Part shown: piece after piece, positions 43,817-55,215 of the stretch
Layout of the letters: each line of letters opens with the position of its first letter
Numbering within the stretch: the first letter of the stretch is position 1
Assembly: GCA_936440205.1 (NCBI GenBank)
Contig: OW387140.1
Location: forward strand, 19,341,659-19,405,658
DNA: 64,000 nucleotides
Reading direction: 5' to 3'
From: Lepidonotus clava
Taxonomy: Eukaryota > Annelida > Polychaeta > Phyllodocida > Polynoidae
Notes under the pieces: generated by a model
Told to the model about the DNA's origin: nothing
The model's database searches: none
Seen by the model: the letters and a program-made list of their open reading frames with translations, nothing else
Made by a program: the position numbers and the translations under genes

Positions 43817-46232
43817 CCTAGACTAAGTAGCAATCAGCAGTAGCTGTCATTACCTTGGTTTTGTATACCGTCAAGTGTTATAGCCTCAGACATAGGTGCA
43901 CACAAACAGGGCTATAATAAGTAGATACTAACCTGCCTTGGATCCTGTGACATGTATTTTGGCAAGGGATCTTGTTCCTCTCGATCATGTTAGACCGAGA
44001 AAAGCCCAGACTGTCACGTTCCTACTGACAGACAGGGTGATTTTCTATCATTCCTAATCTCCCAATTCAACCATTTAGGTTGAGTAGACTTTTCTCAGTA
44101 CAAACTTCATGTCTTGTCACATAACTTCACACATACCTTAATTATCATCATGACTTCTAATTCCAATATGTTTTATGAAAAGTGTTCTCTAAATATCAAG
44201 GATTCAAGAGTTTGCTTAGCCTCATGATACTGAAAGTCTTCAACCTGTCTGCCATGACAGTCTGCTGGTAGCCATCCTAAGCAGAGGCTCATGCTGGGAA
44301 ACAGCTAACATCAGTTTGAAAAGCAACTGGCAAGGGCTCAGCAAAAGTGCTCAATCACATTCAAAATCATTAATGTCAGGAAGACTATTTCTTACTTCAT
44401 AGGAAAGGAGAATACATCTATAGAGAACTACTTTCACAATTTGGGGGTAAAACATAGCGTTTTAGTATATTTTTCAAGCTGGTTGAAAAGTGGTCTATTG
44501 AAACAGAGATGCCAGTTGTCAGTTTTCAGGTATTTTTAAAAATGGTAACTGAAAGTAATCCATGCTTAATGTCTTAATGTCCCCTTACCGGGGCCTGCCC
44601 CACATCCTCCCGTCAGAACCACTGTCACACAGACGGTCTCTGTATGTTATTCCAGAGGTCTGCAGCTGCCGGCTTTAGGCCGGCACACCATACTAGACTA
44701 TACAGAGGGCTTCAGGCTCAATCCGGCCGACCAGCTATACGGTGCTTTTATGGGATATATCATTTCTATTGGTAAATGATTAAGCAAATGTCATGCAGAT
44801 TTATACATTATACGTATATTCAAAGTTTTTTTGTTCAAGGGAAAATGTTCAGTTTTTTTTTGTGATTGCACACTGGCATCTCTGTGAAAGTAACCATAAG
44901 TTCACCTTGACTGTCAGTGGAAACATAGTGGGAACGACAGTCAGGGCTGTTCTCGGACTAGGTCTTGCAAGAGGGGCCTGCCGAAGGTCCCAAGAGCAAG
45001 ATGGGCCAGGCCTCGACCAATCCAGTACCTGGGGTGTCCGCAACACCTTCTTCAACCTGCTAAGCACCCAGTTTTCACTGATTGGGAGCCCGCGGGGCTT
45101 CCTAGTTTAGGATGAAAATTGTAAATTGATAATTCGTTATAAATTTGAAAAATTATAGTAATTTGATGGAGTTTCTGTAGCTTTAGATATGACAATTCTT
45201 GAAGAAAAAAAACACAGTAAAAATGTCATGCTCGAGCTTTAGAAAGATTCTCTTTAAAAATGGACTCCTTGCTTCTGGTGTTGGACTCCCCAGTTCCTCA
45301 GTCTTGGAGCTCAATGGACTCGTATCCTAATCAAATATTTCTAGAGGCCTGGACCAAGTGTATTTTATAAGAATTGTGCGAAGTTATTGATCCTGTTTTG
45401 TGTTTGTTTACCTCTTAAAACGTAACCAGATGATAGTGGTTTTATGATGTCATGCCTGGTCAATACAAAAGTGTTGTACCATGAACCCATTTGAGGGGTG
45501 TATCGGTGTTACTGTTTGGGCATATGCGACTTTGTATTTGGGGTGAAACACTCTCGTTAGCACTACAAAGGACTTCATGTATAGTGATGATAAAAAAATG
45601 TTGCAGTCATAACAAATGTGGAACAGGAAGAATATTACATAATGAGTAGTAGCTTCAAACGATGCATGCCCGTTTTCTCTAGACCCTATAATCTAATTAA
45701 TATAAATATTTTTTTCAATACTTAAGCATTTTCTCAAATTCATTCAGTGACTTATTAACTATCAGTAGTCCTGCAATATCAGAACAGAAAAAATATATGG
45801 TTTTGTTATTTATGAAGGCATATTCTGATCTATCATCGTAGGTAGACTCAACACTGACCTGGGGACAGTTAGCCTCGTTTTGACTGTGGCATTTTCTGTG
45901 ATATACCAATATGGCGGATGTATGCAAGTAGTGAATTGAAAACTTCACATAAAAAGAGTGCTTGCCATAGTAAAACTGTAGGGGCCGAGTATCCCGTCAG
46001 ACACAGTCAGGCCTCACCAAGTCAAGCGTGCTGAGTGTCCTGTCCACCCCACTAAAGCCCCAGGACCCCTGATTTAATTGCTGGACACCCTTTTATGTCG
46101 TTCCCAGTCACCGCTGATTAATTTGATTTTCATTCCCAGACTCAGTTTCTGATATGGCAACGACTCTAAGTTACGCCATTGTAGAGTAGTTATCAGATTA
46201 TTATCAATTATGACATCTGTTTTCTTTTTCAG

Positions 46233-49200
46233 CGTTTGTTCTCGTTTGATCAGTTGGTGCCAAATCTTGAGTGGACGCGTGTGATGGTATAGGAGGGCTG
46301 AGAGGGGCACGATGACGGGCGTGGCCACCAGGTGGAGCAGTGAGAATGTGGTGGCCGAGTACCGCGACCTGCAGGTGAGAAACCAACATCCCTCAGCAAG
46401 CCCGTAATCTTATAGATTAACCATTATATTTGATGGATGCTGTTTTCTAGATTGTAATAATGATAAAAAAAAAGATGGTTTCACATTTATATTTATTAAA
46501 CTTATATAGAGACTGACAATCGTTAAGTTTGGCCTATATTATAGACTGACAATCGTTAAGTTTGGCCTATATTATATATCAGCACATGTTACACACTTCA
46601 CATAACAACAAAATGTAAACAAATTGTCCTCACTGGCACACACTTTTTGGCAGTGTGTGCCCTGAATGTGTATCATTCAGGAAAGATTGGTATTGTGTTT
46701 ATATACTTGTATTAATTTTATCAAAGCTAACTTCTGTATTTCTGTTTTACATTCAGTCTCAGTCTGTTCAACTCATTGAATCCTCAGTGTAGACTGAAAT
46801 AAACTTTGTTTTCCTCAGGCAAACGCCATGGCAGTGGACTGTAAAGGACAGTACGCCTTACTAGCAGGGTAAGTCTAATTCTTTATCTCAGTGACAGAAA
46901 AATACAATGCTCTTGGCAAAACCAAAATTATTTTTAAAATGATATCAAAACAACACACAGATATTTCATTTTTCAAGTTCGGTAAGACTCGCATTATAGT
47001 ACTTTATAAAGGGTATACTATTCGTTGTGCGGCGTGTGGGGTGGTGTAGTGGTTAGCGTGTCCGCCTGTTGCGCGGGCGGCCCGGGTTCAATCCTGGGCT
47101 GGGGTGGGCTGGCTGCTACTCCCCTCTACATGTCTCCCAGTGGCAACAACTGGGTTATCAAAGACTCCTAGAGAGTCACCGGCTGTTGTGTGTGTGGCCC
47201 TGTCTATGGGACCATGCACATTAAAGAACACCTACCTCGGTAAATGTGTAGGGGTATGGTCTCTATCTTCTCATAGATTCGTTCATTCCATAGATACGAT
47301 CATCAAAGACAGAATTGTTAAATCCTGTTCTCGCCGTGATATGACCTTAGATGTTGCTACGGCGTTAAACCCCAATAACCAACCAACCAACTATTCGTTG
47401 TGTATTGTCAATTTCTTAATTGTTAAGTCTCTCCATTTGTTTAGGAGGAGAGCGCTAGCCCTTGTGGGCCTTGACCGGCCCAGTGACAATGTACAGAAGA
47501 TCGGTCGTCAGAGTAAATGGGAGATCAGTGCCGTACAGTGGAACCCCCACGTCTCCCACAGCAACGTGTTTGTCACCGCCGTGAGTATATCAGGTTTCTC
47601 TTGTACGGTACACTTCAATGTGCTGAAAAGGGAAATCAACTTTGAGAGCCCTTTACAATTTGTTTTGGCTGTTACGAGTCTACATCAAAATAAAAAATCA
47701 TTGGCATTGTAGATGGCTAGGCTTCGACTTTTACCCATACGGATGAGTAAATTCAGTTGATCAATAGACAGTGAAACGGAAAGTGTACGGAGGGTGGGAC
47801 TGTACTTTTTTTGCGAGGCTTGATGATGCTATGGTTCTCAATGCATCAGAAGTTCTTTAATTGTCTTAACATGTCTTGAGAGGTCTCCCTTTCAACATTT
47901 CACTTGAAAGTCATTATTTTCAGTTCTAAAGAGGTTGTATAGTGGCCTTATTTCTGGAAAAAGTATTAGCATCATAGTCTTGAACTTAGCCAATATCTCC
48001 TGCGAAAGTTAGAAAAAAATCAACCTATGATTAGTTCTGATTGTTTGGCAGACATAGTTCTGTTGGTTTATACCAGGTGGGGACTCTAGATGGAGAAAGT
48101 TTGTCTTGCAAAAGATTTAGAATCAGTGAAAACTGTCTGGTTGAGTTGAAATGGATCCAAAAAAAGATTATTTTACTTCATTCAAATGGAGTTCCTAAGA
48201 ATAGAGTAGGGAAGTCACTGCCTTATTTGTGTTAGGTGCGCTAAAATGCTCATAAATCTGTTAATATAAAACCTTGATGTGTATATGATCTACCAAGAGG
48301 TCTTATCTATCTGGGAATGACAGGATATGGGTACGGAACTATGAAGCAGAAATATTGTGGGGGACATTGAAGGCCTGGACAAAAATAAATCACGTTCATA
48401 ATCTTTTTGGTAGTTTTAGATAAAGGTTTCTCCTATAATAATGCGCCAGGGGTTATGACACCTTAAATATGTTAAAACATTCTTTTGCAAAGAAGTACTT
48501 CTTAAAAATTCTGATATTAAGTTATGTGTTGTTGTTTTTATGCAATGCCTATTCATGACACGGGGATATTTTGTTCTTTACAGTGCAACCAGCGAGCCGA
48601 CGTATGTACGTGGGGAGAGACGAGCTGTGAACTACAGGGGTCTCTCAAAGCACACACCAGGGTTATCAGGTACGTTGTGGACTCAAGTCACTCCCTTTGG
48701 ACAACCCTATAAACCAGTAACTACCGGTAACATTTCTAAAATGAAGTGACATAGAGTAGTACAAATTAATACCTTAGGTTAAATTTCTTATGGAAAAAAT
48801 ATAGTTCGAAAATAAAGAAGCGTCATTTATACGACTGGTATAAATATTTTAGAAAGTCCATCAAATATAAACATATCGATCACTACAGCGTTTACTATAA
48901 TTAAACTAGGTTAATCCATGAAGCCTGTGGAAAAAGTCGGTCCCTTTATAACCCTTATCATGGTAGATTCTTGTCTGTTTGTCAGTGACCTGGACTGGTC
49001 GCCTGAGGAGCCGACCCAACTGGCCACCTGCTCGGTCGACACCTTCACCTACCTCTGGGACATCAGGTAGGAGCACACTATCTCCCACATCTCTAAAACT
49101 TTTCAGAAATCCCATTCCTATTTGAAAAGTCTTCCGCATTTCAAAGATTAGTTCAACCCAAAAAATGAGATTAGTTAATAAGTTAAACCACGTATAAAGC

Positions 49201-52200
49201 AAACCCAATAGTGCCAGGAATTGCATAGATGAGATTATTGTTAATTTTAGAATTGTTCCCAAAAAAGTCCCCTTATGTATTTTGCACGACTTTATGAACT
49301 TTAAACTGAATGCATGTCCAAACATCAGGGTTTTCAGATGGGTCAACATATCGCTATTAAATGAGGAGGAATCTCCCATATTTTACTAATGTAATGAAGG
49401 GACTCTCCTTAAAATTTTTATGTCCAACTTCGAGCCTCTGAAACTTTTTGGGAGTGACAATAGCTTAGGATAAATAGACACCCCCCCCCCCCACACACAC
49501 ACACACACACACGTGCGCGCACATGCATTCATTTTTTGTTTTTTTTAGAAAACCTGAAAGAGATAGCACCAGTGTGGCCTTTATCGTGATTTTACCGGGG
49601 CAAGTTAAAAACGCGTGGGTATTGATTTAGACGAGGTTTTATCGGCATTTACACATGAGTTGTAAACTATATTTATATAGCTGTGTGCGGGCCCCTTTGA
49701 TTCTAGTCATCCAGTCGGAAGTAAAGCATTGATATATAGTTTGAAGAGCTACTCAAATGGATTGATCCGTATTTTATTGAGATAGCTATAGTATTTGTAT
49801 AAAGACCAAAGTATTTGTAGGGTCCATCGTATGAACTGGAAAAAAAAAATTAGAGGACTCCTAAGCCGTGAAGGACCTGGTTTGTACTGAGATGAACCCG
49901 GAGTTATCGGTGTGTCATTGAATGTGTGTCAGCAGAGATAAGACATTTGCAGACCCCTCCGTGTGGGGGCAGCACCGTGGTCCGACCAATCAATACTGGG
50001 TTGGGGGGGGGGGGGGGGGATAGGACGCTGCGCAGTGGGAAACGTCTCATGGTGCCCCGTGTAACAGAGGGACCAGACTGTCTCTGAAGTAGGCTCTCTG
50101 GTCAACTATACAAACCATACTTTCCTAATCCACCTTTAATTTTCTATTTTAATCTTCAGAGACTACCGCAAGCCTACAGTGTCTTTACAAGCAGTGGGTA
50201 AGTACTACTTCCATTGATCTCAGATTGAGTGTTAATTCAAAACATCAACGCGCAGTTTGTGTTTTACCGTTGCTGTCCAATTCTTTGTTTAACAAACTGA
50301 TTGTTTTTTGCAACATAGACAGTATTTGAGGTAAATAAATGGTAAAGACTAAAAGTAATATTTTGCGACCACTACTTAGTAGAATGAATAGATTTTCAAT
50401 CAGACGAATTTCTACCCGCCTCTGATAGCGCGTCGCACGGATCCCAGATGTTCTTTATACATTTGTAGTTTTCTGACGGTCTAAGAACTTGTCTCTAAAT
50501 AATCTCTTTATTTTCCTTCAGCCGGTGCTTCTCAGGTGAAATACAACCGGATCAACAGTAACCTGGTAGCCACCACCCATGATGGCGACATCAGAATCTG
50601 GGACCCAAGGGTGAGTCTTGGATTTACCCGGAAAACATAATTTGTTAGGCAAATTTGCCAAGGCGATGCGCTGTAATGTTTAAGAGCCATTTAAATATTG
50701 GAAGTTTGCAGTGTTATCTGAAAGCAATCTTCTTCTGGCATGGCTTCATATTGACATATACATTTTAGTTCTGCTATCTTTGGTAGCGGTTTATTTGGGT
50801 CTAAATGTCGTCGAAATATAGTTGAATATGTATCCCTCGATTTACATCGAAACTATTTAAAACCGCAACATTGCAAGGCAAATGTATATTGACCAAATGT
50901 ATTCTTTTCACATTCCAGAAAGGAAACACCCCGGTGCAGTACATCGCAGGCCACCTGGCCAAGATTCACGGCCTGGACTGGAGCCGCACCTCCGAGACTC
51001 AGCTGGCCACCTCGAGCCAGGACTGTACTGTAAAGGTAAGAAAACAACGTGTATTTAGTTTTTCTTTCGGTATACAGCCATAGAACAATTAGCCAGTACC
51101 AATCTTACGAATGCTTGCGGACTAGATCCAAACCATAATTCATTGAACTATAAATCAAAATAATAACAATGTCGTATTCAAAGAGTAACCTAAAGCCAAA
51201 AACGTCTCACCTGATCAACATTCTACTGTCCTACGTACCACCCGAAGGAACCGTAGTTTAACAGTGTTATATTATGCACTCTTGGCAAGACCATGTCAAA
51301 TAATGTATAATTAAATTCGGTGCCAGTCCACCCAGGTGAATGGTCTAAAGGGCTATAATTGTGTTCTCAATAAATCAGTTTTGCAAACTGCCTGAGGGCA
51401 GTGTCTGTTATTCAAATAGAATCTCCCCTGTAGTACAGTTATTTTAATCGTCGATCACCAAGGGGACCAGTCATCAATAATTAACAATGAGGTCTGTCAA
51501 GAATCCCAACAGGCCCAACTAATAAGTGACGCACCTGGTTGAAAAAGAATCCTGCTTTTAGATAATGAAAAATAACGTGGTTTGTCTTTCGGTTTCAGTT
51601 TTGGGATATCAGTAACCCCCGTCAGCCAGAGAGTACGTTAGCGTCTGGATCCCCAGTATGGAGGGCCCGATACACGGTAAGTACGGTTATCATAGCACCA
51701 GTTACCTAACCCGTACCCAGTCCCTTAGATTTAATGGCAAACTTTCTAAACTCTCAAAGGTAATAACCGGAATAGCCCAAGGTAGCATTCTGGGGCCAAT
51801 TATGTTCATATTTTATATCAATGATGTTGTAACATGTTTAAATAATGTTCAGATCAATATGTATGCTGATGATTGTGTACTGTACTATTCGGATTATAAC
51901 TGGCACAATATACAATGTAATATTCAAGCTGACCTCGATAGATTTATAATATGGGGTCTGGACAATGCTTTATGCCTTAATACACGTAAAACTAAGGCTT
52001 TGATTGTTGCCTCTACAACTAACCATAAAAAGTTAAGTGCCCCGCCCCCTTTTAATGCGGGTAACAGCAAAATATTGTATGTTGACCATTACTTGTATCT
52101 TGGTATAACAATTGAGCATGACCTATCAGCTGAATGTACTTTTAAAAGTGTAAGGCGTGTGGTAAGTAATAAGATATTCCAATTATCAAAACTTAGGAGA

Positions 52201-53519
52201 TATATTGATACTAAAACCAGCATAGCCATTTACAAGCAAACTGTTTTGCCATATCTTGATTATTGTGGTTTTCTTTTGTTGTCATGTACATTAGAGCAGA
52301 AACGAGATTTGCAAATTCTACAGAATACTGCTGCACGTATCTGTCTACATATCAATTTAGCTGATCAGATAACAATTCAGGAATTGCATGCAAAATTGAA
52401 ATTATGTAGTCTTGAACAAAGGAGACAGGTACAGCTTCTGAGGTTGATGTATATACATAGCTTTAATACTGATGTAATTCTGAACCCAATTAGGGAAACA
52501 AGATCCTCTAATAAGAAAAAATTTCTTATACCTGCTAAAACAACTTCAACTTATCAAAATAGCTCCTTTTATAAAGGAACTATTTTATGGGACTCACTTG
52601 ATGGTGATGTACAACACTCAGTCTGTATCACTGAATTCATGCGAATGATTAGAAAAAAATATCATGTATATGTTGATTTACTGCATTGATCAAAGAATTG
52701 TAATTGACTGTTCTCTTTAGTGTGAGAATGGTTATTATATAATTGTATCTGACATCTTACTATTTCAACTAATTCTATATGTACATATCCATTTCTATAT
52801 TCGTTATATCATAATTTCATCACTGTAATATCACTGAAAACCAGGGGAAACCCTGACGTATATTACTAAATAAAATCCTTAAAAAAAAAAAACTCTGTAG
52901 TTTGAATGCACCCTAAGTTAGGCACAAGTACAAGCAGAGTATTTCTGAGGTAACTGTAAAGTGATATTCTTTAAAACCGTTTGGTTAAACTGTATTAATA
53001 AATAATACCGATTTGCGTGTCTTCTGACAATTTCTGTATTCCTAGAACTGTGCACTTCTCATTTCTGATCGTCTTAAATGTAAACTTTTAAACTAGAATT
53101 TGTCAAGAGTTAACTAGAAGATTGATGCACACAGGTTTCAAGCAGTGATTTAAACATCTGCCCTTGTATGTTAAAAGGGTGCTGCTTAAAGTGAGGGGTT
53201 TTCAGAAGTAACTTGAAAATACAAGCTTTTTTTTGGCAATGTTCGGAAGGCTTTTTTTTCATTTGTCGTAGATAAGTTTTATAAGACTTTTATTTTGGGG
53301 GAAAAAATGACGCATTCACTATGTACCAGTCCTATTACAACACCCCTTCTCCCTGCTTCCAGCCGTTCGGTAACGGGCTGGTGACGGTGGTGGTGCCCCA
53401 GCTGCGGCGCGGGGAGAACAGTCTCTTCTTGTGGCACGTGGAGGACCGTCGGCAGCAGGTGCACACCTTCGTCGGCCACAGCGACGTCGTGCTCGAGTTC
53501 CAGTGGAGGCAAGAAGTCG
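46233..53519 (+). CDS. WDR59: WDR59, GATOR2 WD40 subunit (5' part, continues beyond window)
   Basis: The first coding exon is preceded by an acceptor at 46232, and the ATG is at 46312. Coding exons: 46312-46374, 46819-46868, 47445-47580, 48584-48669, 48986-49066, 50160-50197, 50522-50610, 50919-51035, 51599-51676, 53363-53519. All are in phase (895 nt, 298 codons plus one base). MTGVATRWSSENVVAEYRDL, KIGRQSKWEISAVQWNPH, LKAHTRVISDLDW, ATTHDGDIRIWDPR, GHLAKIHGLDW, SPVWRARYTPFGNGLVTVVV and HTFVGHSDVVLEFQW match the N-terminal WD40 propeller of WDR59. WDR59 works with MIOS, WDR24, SEH1L and SEC13 in GATOR2, which counters GATOR1 and promotes mTORC1 signalling at the lysosome. The RWD and C-terminal RING-type parts are outside the window. 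The leader carries a minimal uORF ATG-GTA-TAG at 46284-46292. Confidence 0.95.
46511..46576. repeat. perfect 33-bp tandem duplication in WDR59 intron 1
   Basis: The unit beginning GACTGACAATCGTTAAGTTT occurs twice in direct succession (46511-46543, 46544-46576) with no difference, so the duplication is recent. Confidence 0.85.
47030..47389 (+). mobile_element. tRNA-Asp-like SINE with 13-bp target duplication
   Basis: The perfect repeat ACTATTCGTTGTG flanks the element (47017-47029 and 47390-47402). The head GGTGTAGTGGTTAGCGTGTC, CCGCCTGTTGCGCGGGCGG and GGGTTCAATCC resembles tRNA-Asp with an altered anticodon. The body is that of the 43.5-kb SINE, and the tail is GGCGTTAAACCCCAATAACC with (AACC)n. 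It ends 55 bp before WDR59 coding exon 3. Confidence 0.9.
49480..49522. repeat. C-run plus (CA)n microsatellite
   Basis: A run of 13 C is followed by about 12 CA units, then a GTGCGCGCAC patch, in a WDR59 intron. Confidence 0.9.
51690..52892 (+). mobile_element. 5'-truncated LINE (CR1/L2-like) in a WDR59 intron
   Basis: The element begins inside the reverse transcriptase at about 51,690-51,700 (SYLTRTQSLRFNGK) and reads through GIAQGSILGPIMFIFYIND, the catalytic YADD in QINMYADDCVLYY, and the thumb to a stop at 52,687-52,689. A 3' UTR of about 170 bp follows, with a GNRA hairpin, TAAATAAA and a poly(A) ending near 52,892. The frame is uninterrupted from the break point to the stop, so the insertion is young. 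It is in the same orientation as WDR59, and its 5' edge lies no more than about 25 bp after the exon donor at 51,677. Confidence 0.88.
52842..52855 (+). other. GNRA-type hairpin at the LINE 3' end
   Basis: CAGGG-GAAA-CCCTG forms a 5-bp stem with a GAAA tetraloop, placed just before TAAATAAA and poly(A), as in the LINE at 6.8-10 kb. Confidence 0.55.
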
Positions 53520-54959
53520 GTAAGTTGAATAAATACAAAACATCACATACATGGACTAACTAGCTTTTTATCCACTTCTGAATACCTCAAGGACCATAAT
53601 GAATATGATGAATTTGCGAGAATCGAAATTTCGAGGCGATATCAATGTGGCATAATCACAGAGTAATTACAGTGCTCGCACTGGACTCATTTTCAGGGAA
53701 AACAGTAATATATATATAAAGACGTAATATTTGAGACATACGTGCATAATAGTCATTGTGAGGCAATTGTGCCTCAGATTGGGGATTTAGGTCTCAGGTT
53801 ATGTTAAATGAAATCTAGAAAATTAGGTTTTAAAAAAATGACAAAAGTTACTTTCATAGATCAATAAAAACTAGGCTCAATATAAACAATGTGAGACAGT
53901 ATTCCCTTCGAATGAATGTTTTAACATGCAGCGTAGGTCTGAAATATTTCAACTTATATTATAAAAGTTAAAAATATATCAAGTGAATCTTAGTGAAATG
54001 GTAACGTAAAACTGACATTTTCATTTCGAGTGTCGCCCAATTTAGTGTGAAATCATTTTGGTCAAATTTAGTAGATAGTGAGAAATCCGTCCTGTGGAAA
54101 TGACTAAGCGGCTCGCATGCCGGAATTAGCCCACGCGTGGCGTTATGAATTGGGCGATTTCCCTTGAAAATAACAGAAATAATTTGAATGATCCTACATT
54201 CATCTTTTCCACTTTCATTCTCCTAGAATTATATTCAGAATCGATATGTCTTGATATAAATAATATCTAGAATATGTTTTATTGAAAAATATATACACAC
54301 ATTGCGCTCATACAGCCTTCTATATGTTAAGGTTTATATGTCGATGAACCTAGATCCTTTATACTGCGTTGCTCTATATTCATACGCGGAATGGCAAAAT
54401 TCTAAAAAGCTGTTCATCTTGACCGAGTTTCCAAATGTTCCCAAGCATAAGACTTGCATGACCCGTGCTTGATTATAGAAATGTCTCGTTTTATATCATA
54501 GCATCAATACTCCCATTATATCTGATGACAACATAATGAGAAATTTCAAATATAGAAAGAATGAATATCTAAGACAAATATTACTTGAAAGTAAGTGTAG
54601 TTGTTGTTTAAGTCCTTTACAGTTGGCTGTAGTAGAGTTGATTGTTTCTTTTGCAATGTCATTTGGTTCTGGTCTATATATCGTCCAACTACAACCGCCT
54701 GGTGGGTCAAACGGTGCCAGAATTTGACGAAGTGTTATATGTGATATTAAGGTGGTTAAATCAATGTTTAACTGAATGTAAGTTTACCGCCAAAGTTATG
54801 GCTTCTTTGTATTTAACTACTTCATGTAAAGTCATCCTAAAATTAAGCTAAAAGGCCAACCAACAGTCAACGTTTAGATACTCCGACTTCTACTATCAAA
54901 TATATCTGCTATATATAACAAGAACCAAGTTTACCAGTTACCTTGGGGTCAGTATGGCC

Positions 54960-55215
54960 AGTGTACCACACAGTTATTTGATAGTCGTAGTGTACTGCCA
55001 TCTATTGTTGAGACAAAGACCCGCACTCCCGAGGAAACCCCCTGTTCTTATTAACCCGAAAAGGAATATAATATCTTGTTGTGCATATGAAACAAAACGG
55101 AGTAGGATGCCAAAGTACAAGACTTTGGTACCTAACCAGTCCGGGAATTGAACGCAGGATCTCTGGATTAGCAAAACAGTACTGTACCACTGAGCTTTTC
55201 TTTTTATATCTAGCA
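54960..55215 (-). mobile_element. likely tRNA-derived SINE
   Basis: Read on the minus strand the stretch opens AAGCTCAGTGGTACAGTACT (A-box-like) and carries CCTGCGTTCAATTCCCGG (B-box-like) about 40 bases on, followed by an unrelated body. The borders and target duplication are not clear, and it is a different family from the 43.5- and 47.0-kb SINEs. Confidence 0.5.

Larger units (their letters stand above)
42446..46232 (+). other. presumed WDR59 5' UTR intron
   Basis: The interval lies between the donor at 42446 and the acceptor TTTCTTTTTCAG ending at 46232. It contains a CpG-rich MITE (42928-43128) and a SINE (43469-43816). From 43,829 to 46,232 I recognise no gene or repeat family. The frame at 44,930-45,110 is GC-richer than its surroundings but matches nothing I know. 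Confidence 0.5.

Noticed and set aside
44793-45110. 105-codon frame with a GC-richer end in the WDR59 5' intron
   Set aside because: No homology recognised and no usable splice sites linking it to WDR59; both strands are open by composition.
47041-47110. A true tRNA-Asp gene at the head of the 47.0-kb SINE
   Set aside because: The A and B boxes are present but the anticodon arm is altered and the copy is embedded in a 360-bp SINE with target duplications; the same head recurs at 43.5 kb.
51658-51690. Reading the 343-codon frame at 51,658-52,689 as a gene starting inside the WDR59 exon
   Set aside because: Its first codons lie in another frame of WDR59 exon 9 and cross the splice donor; the real content begins within the LINE reverse transcriptase.
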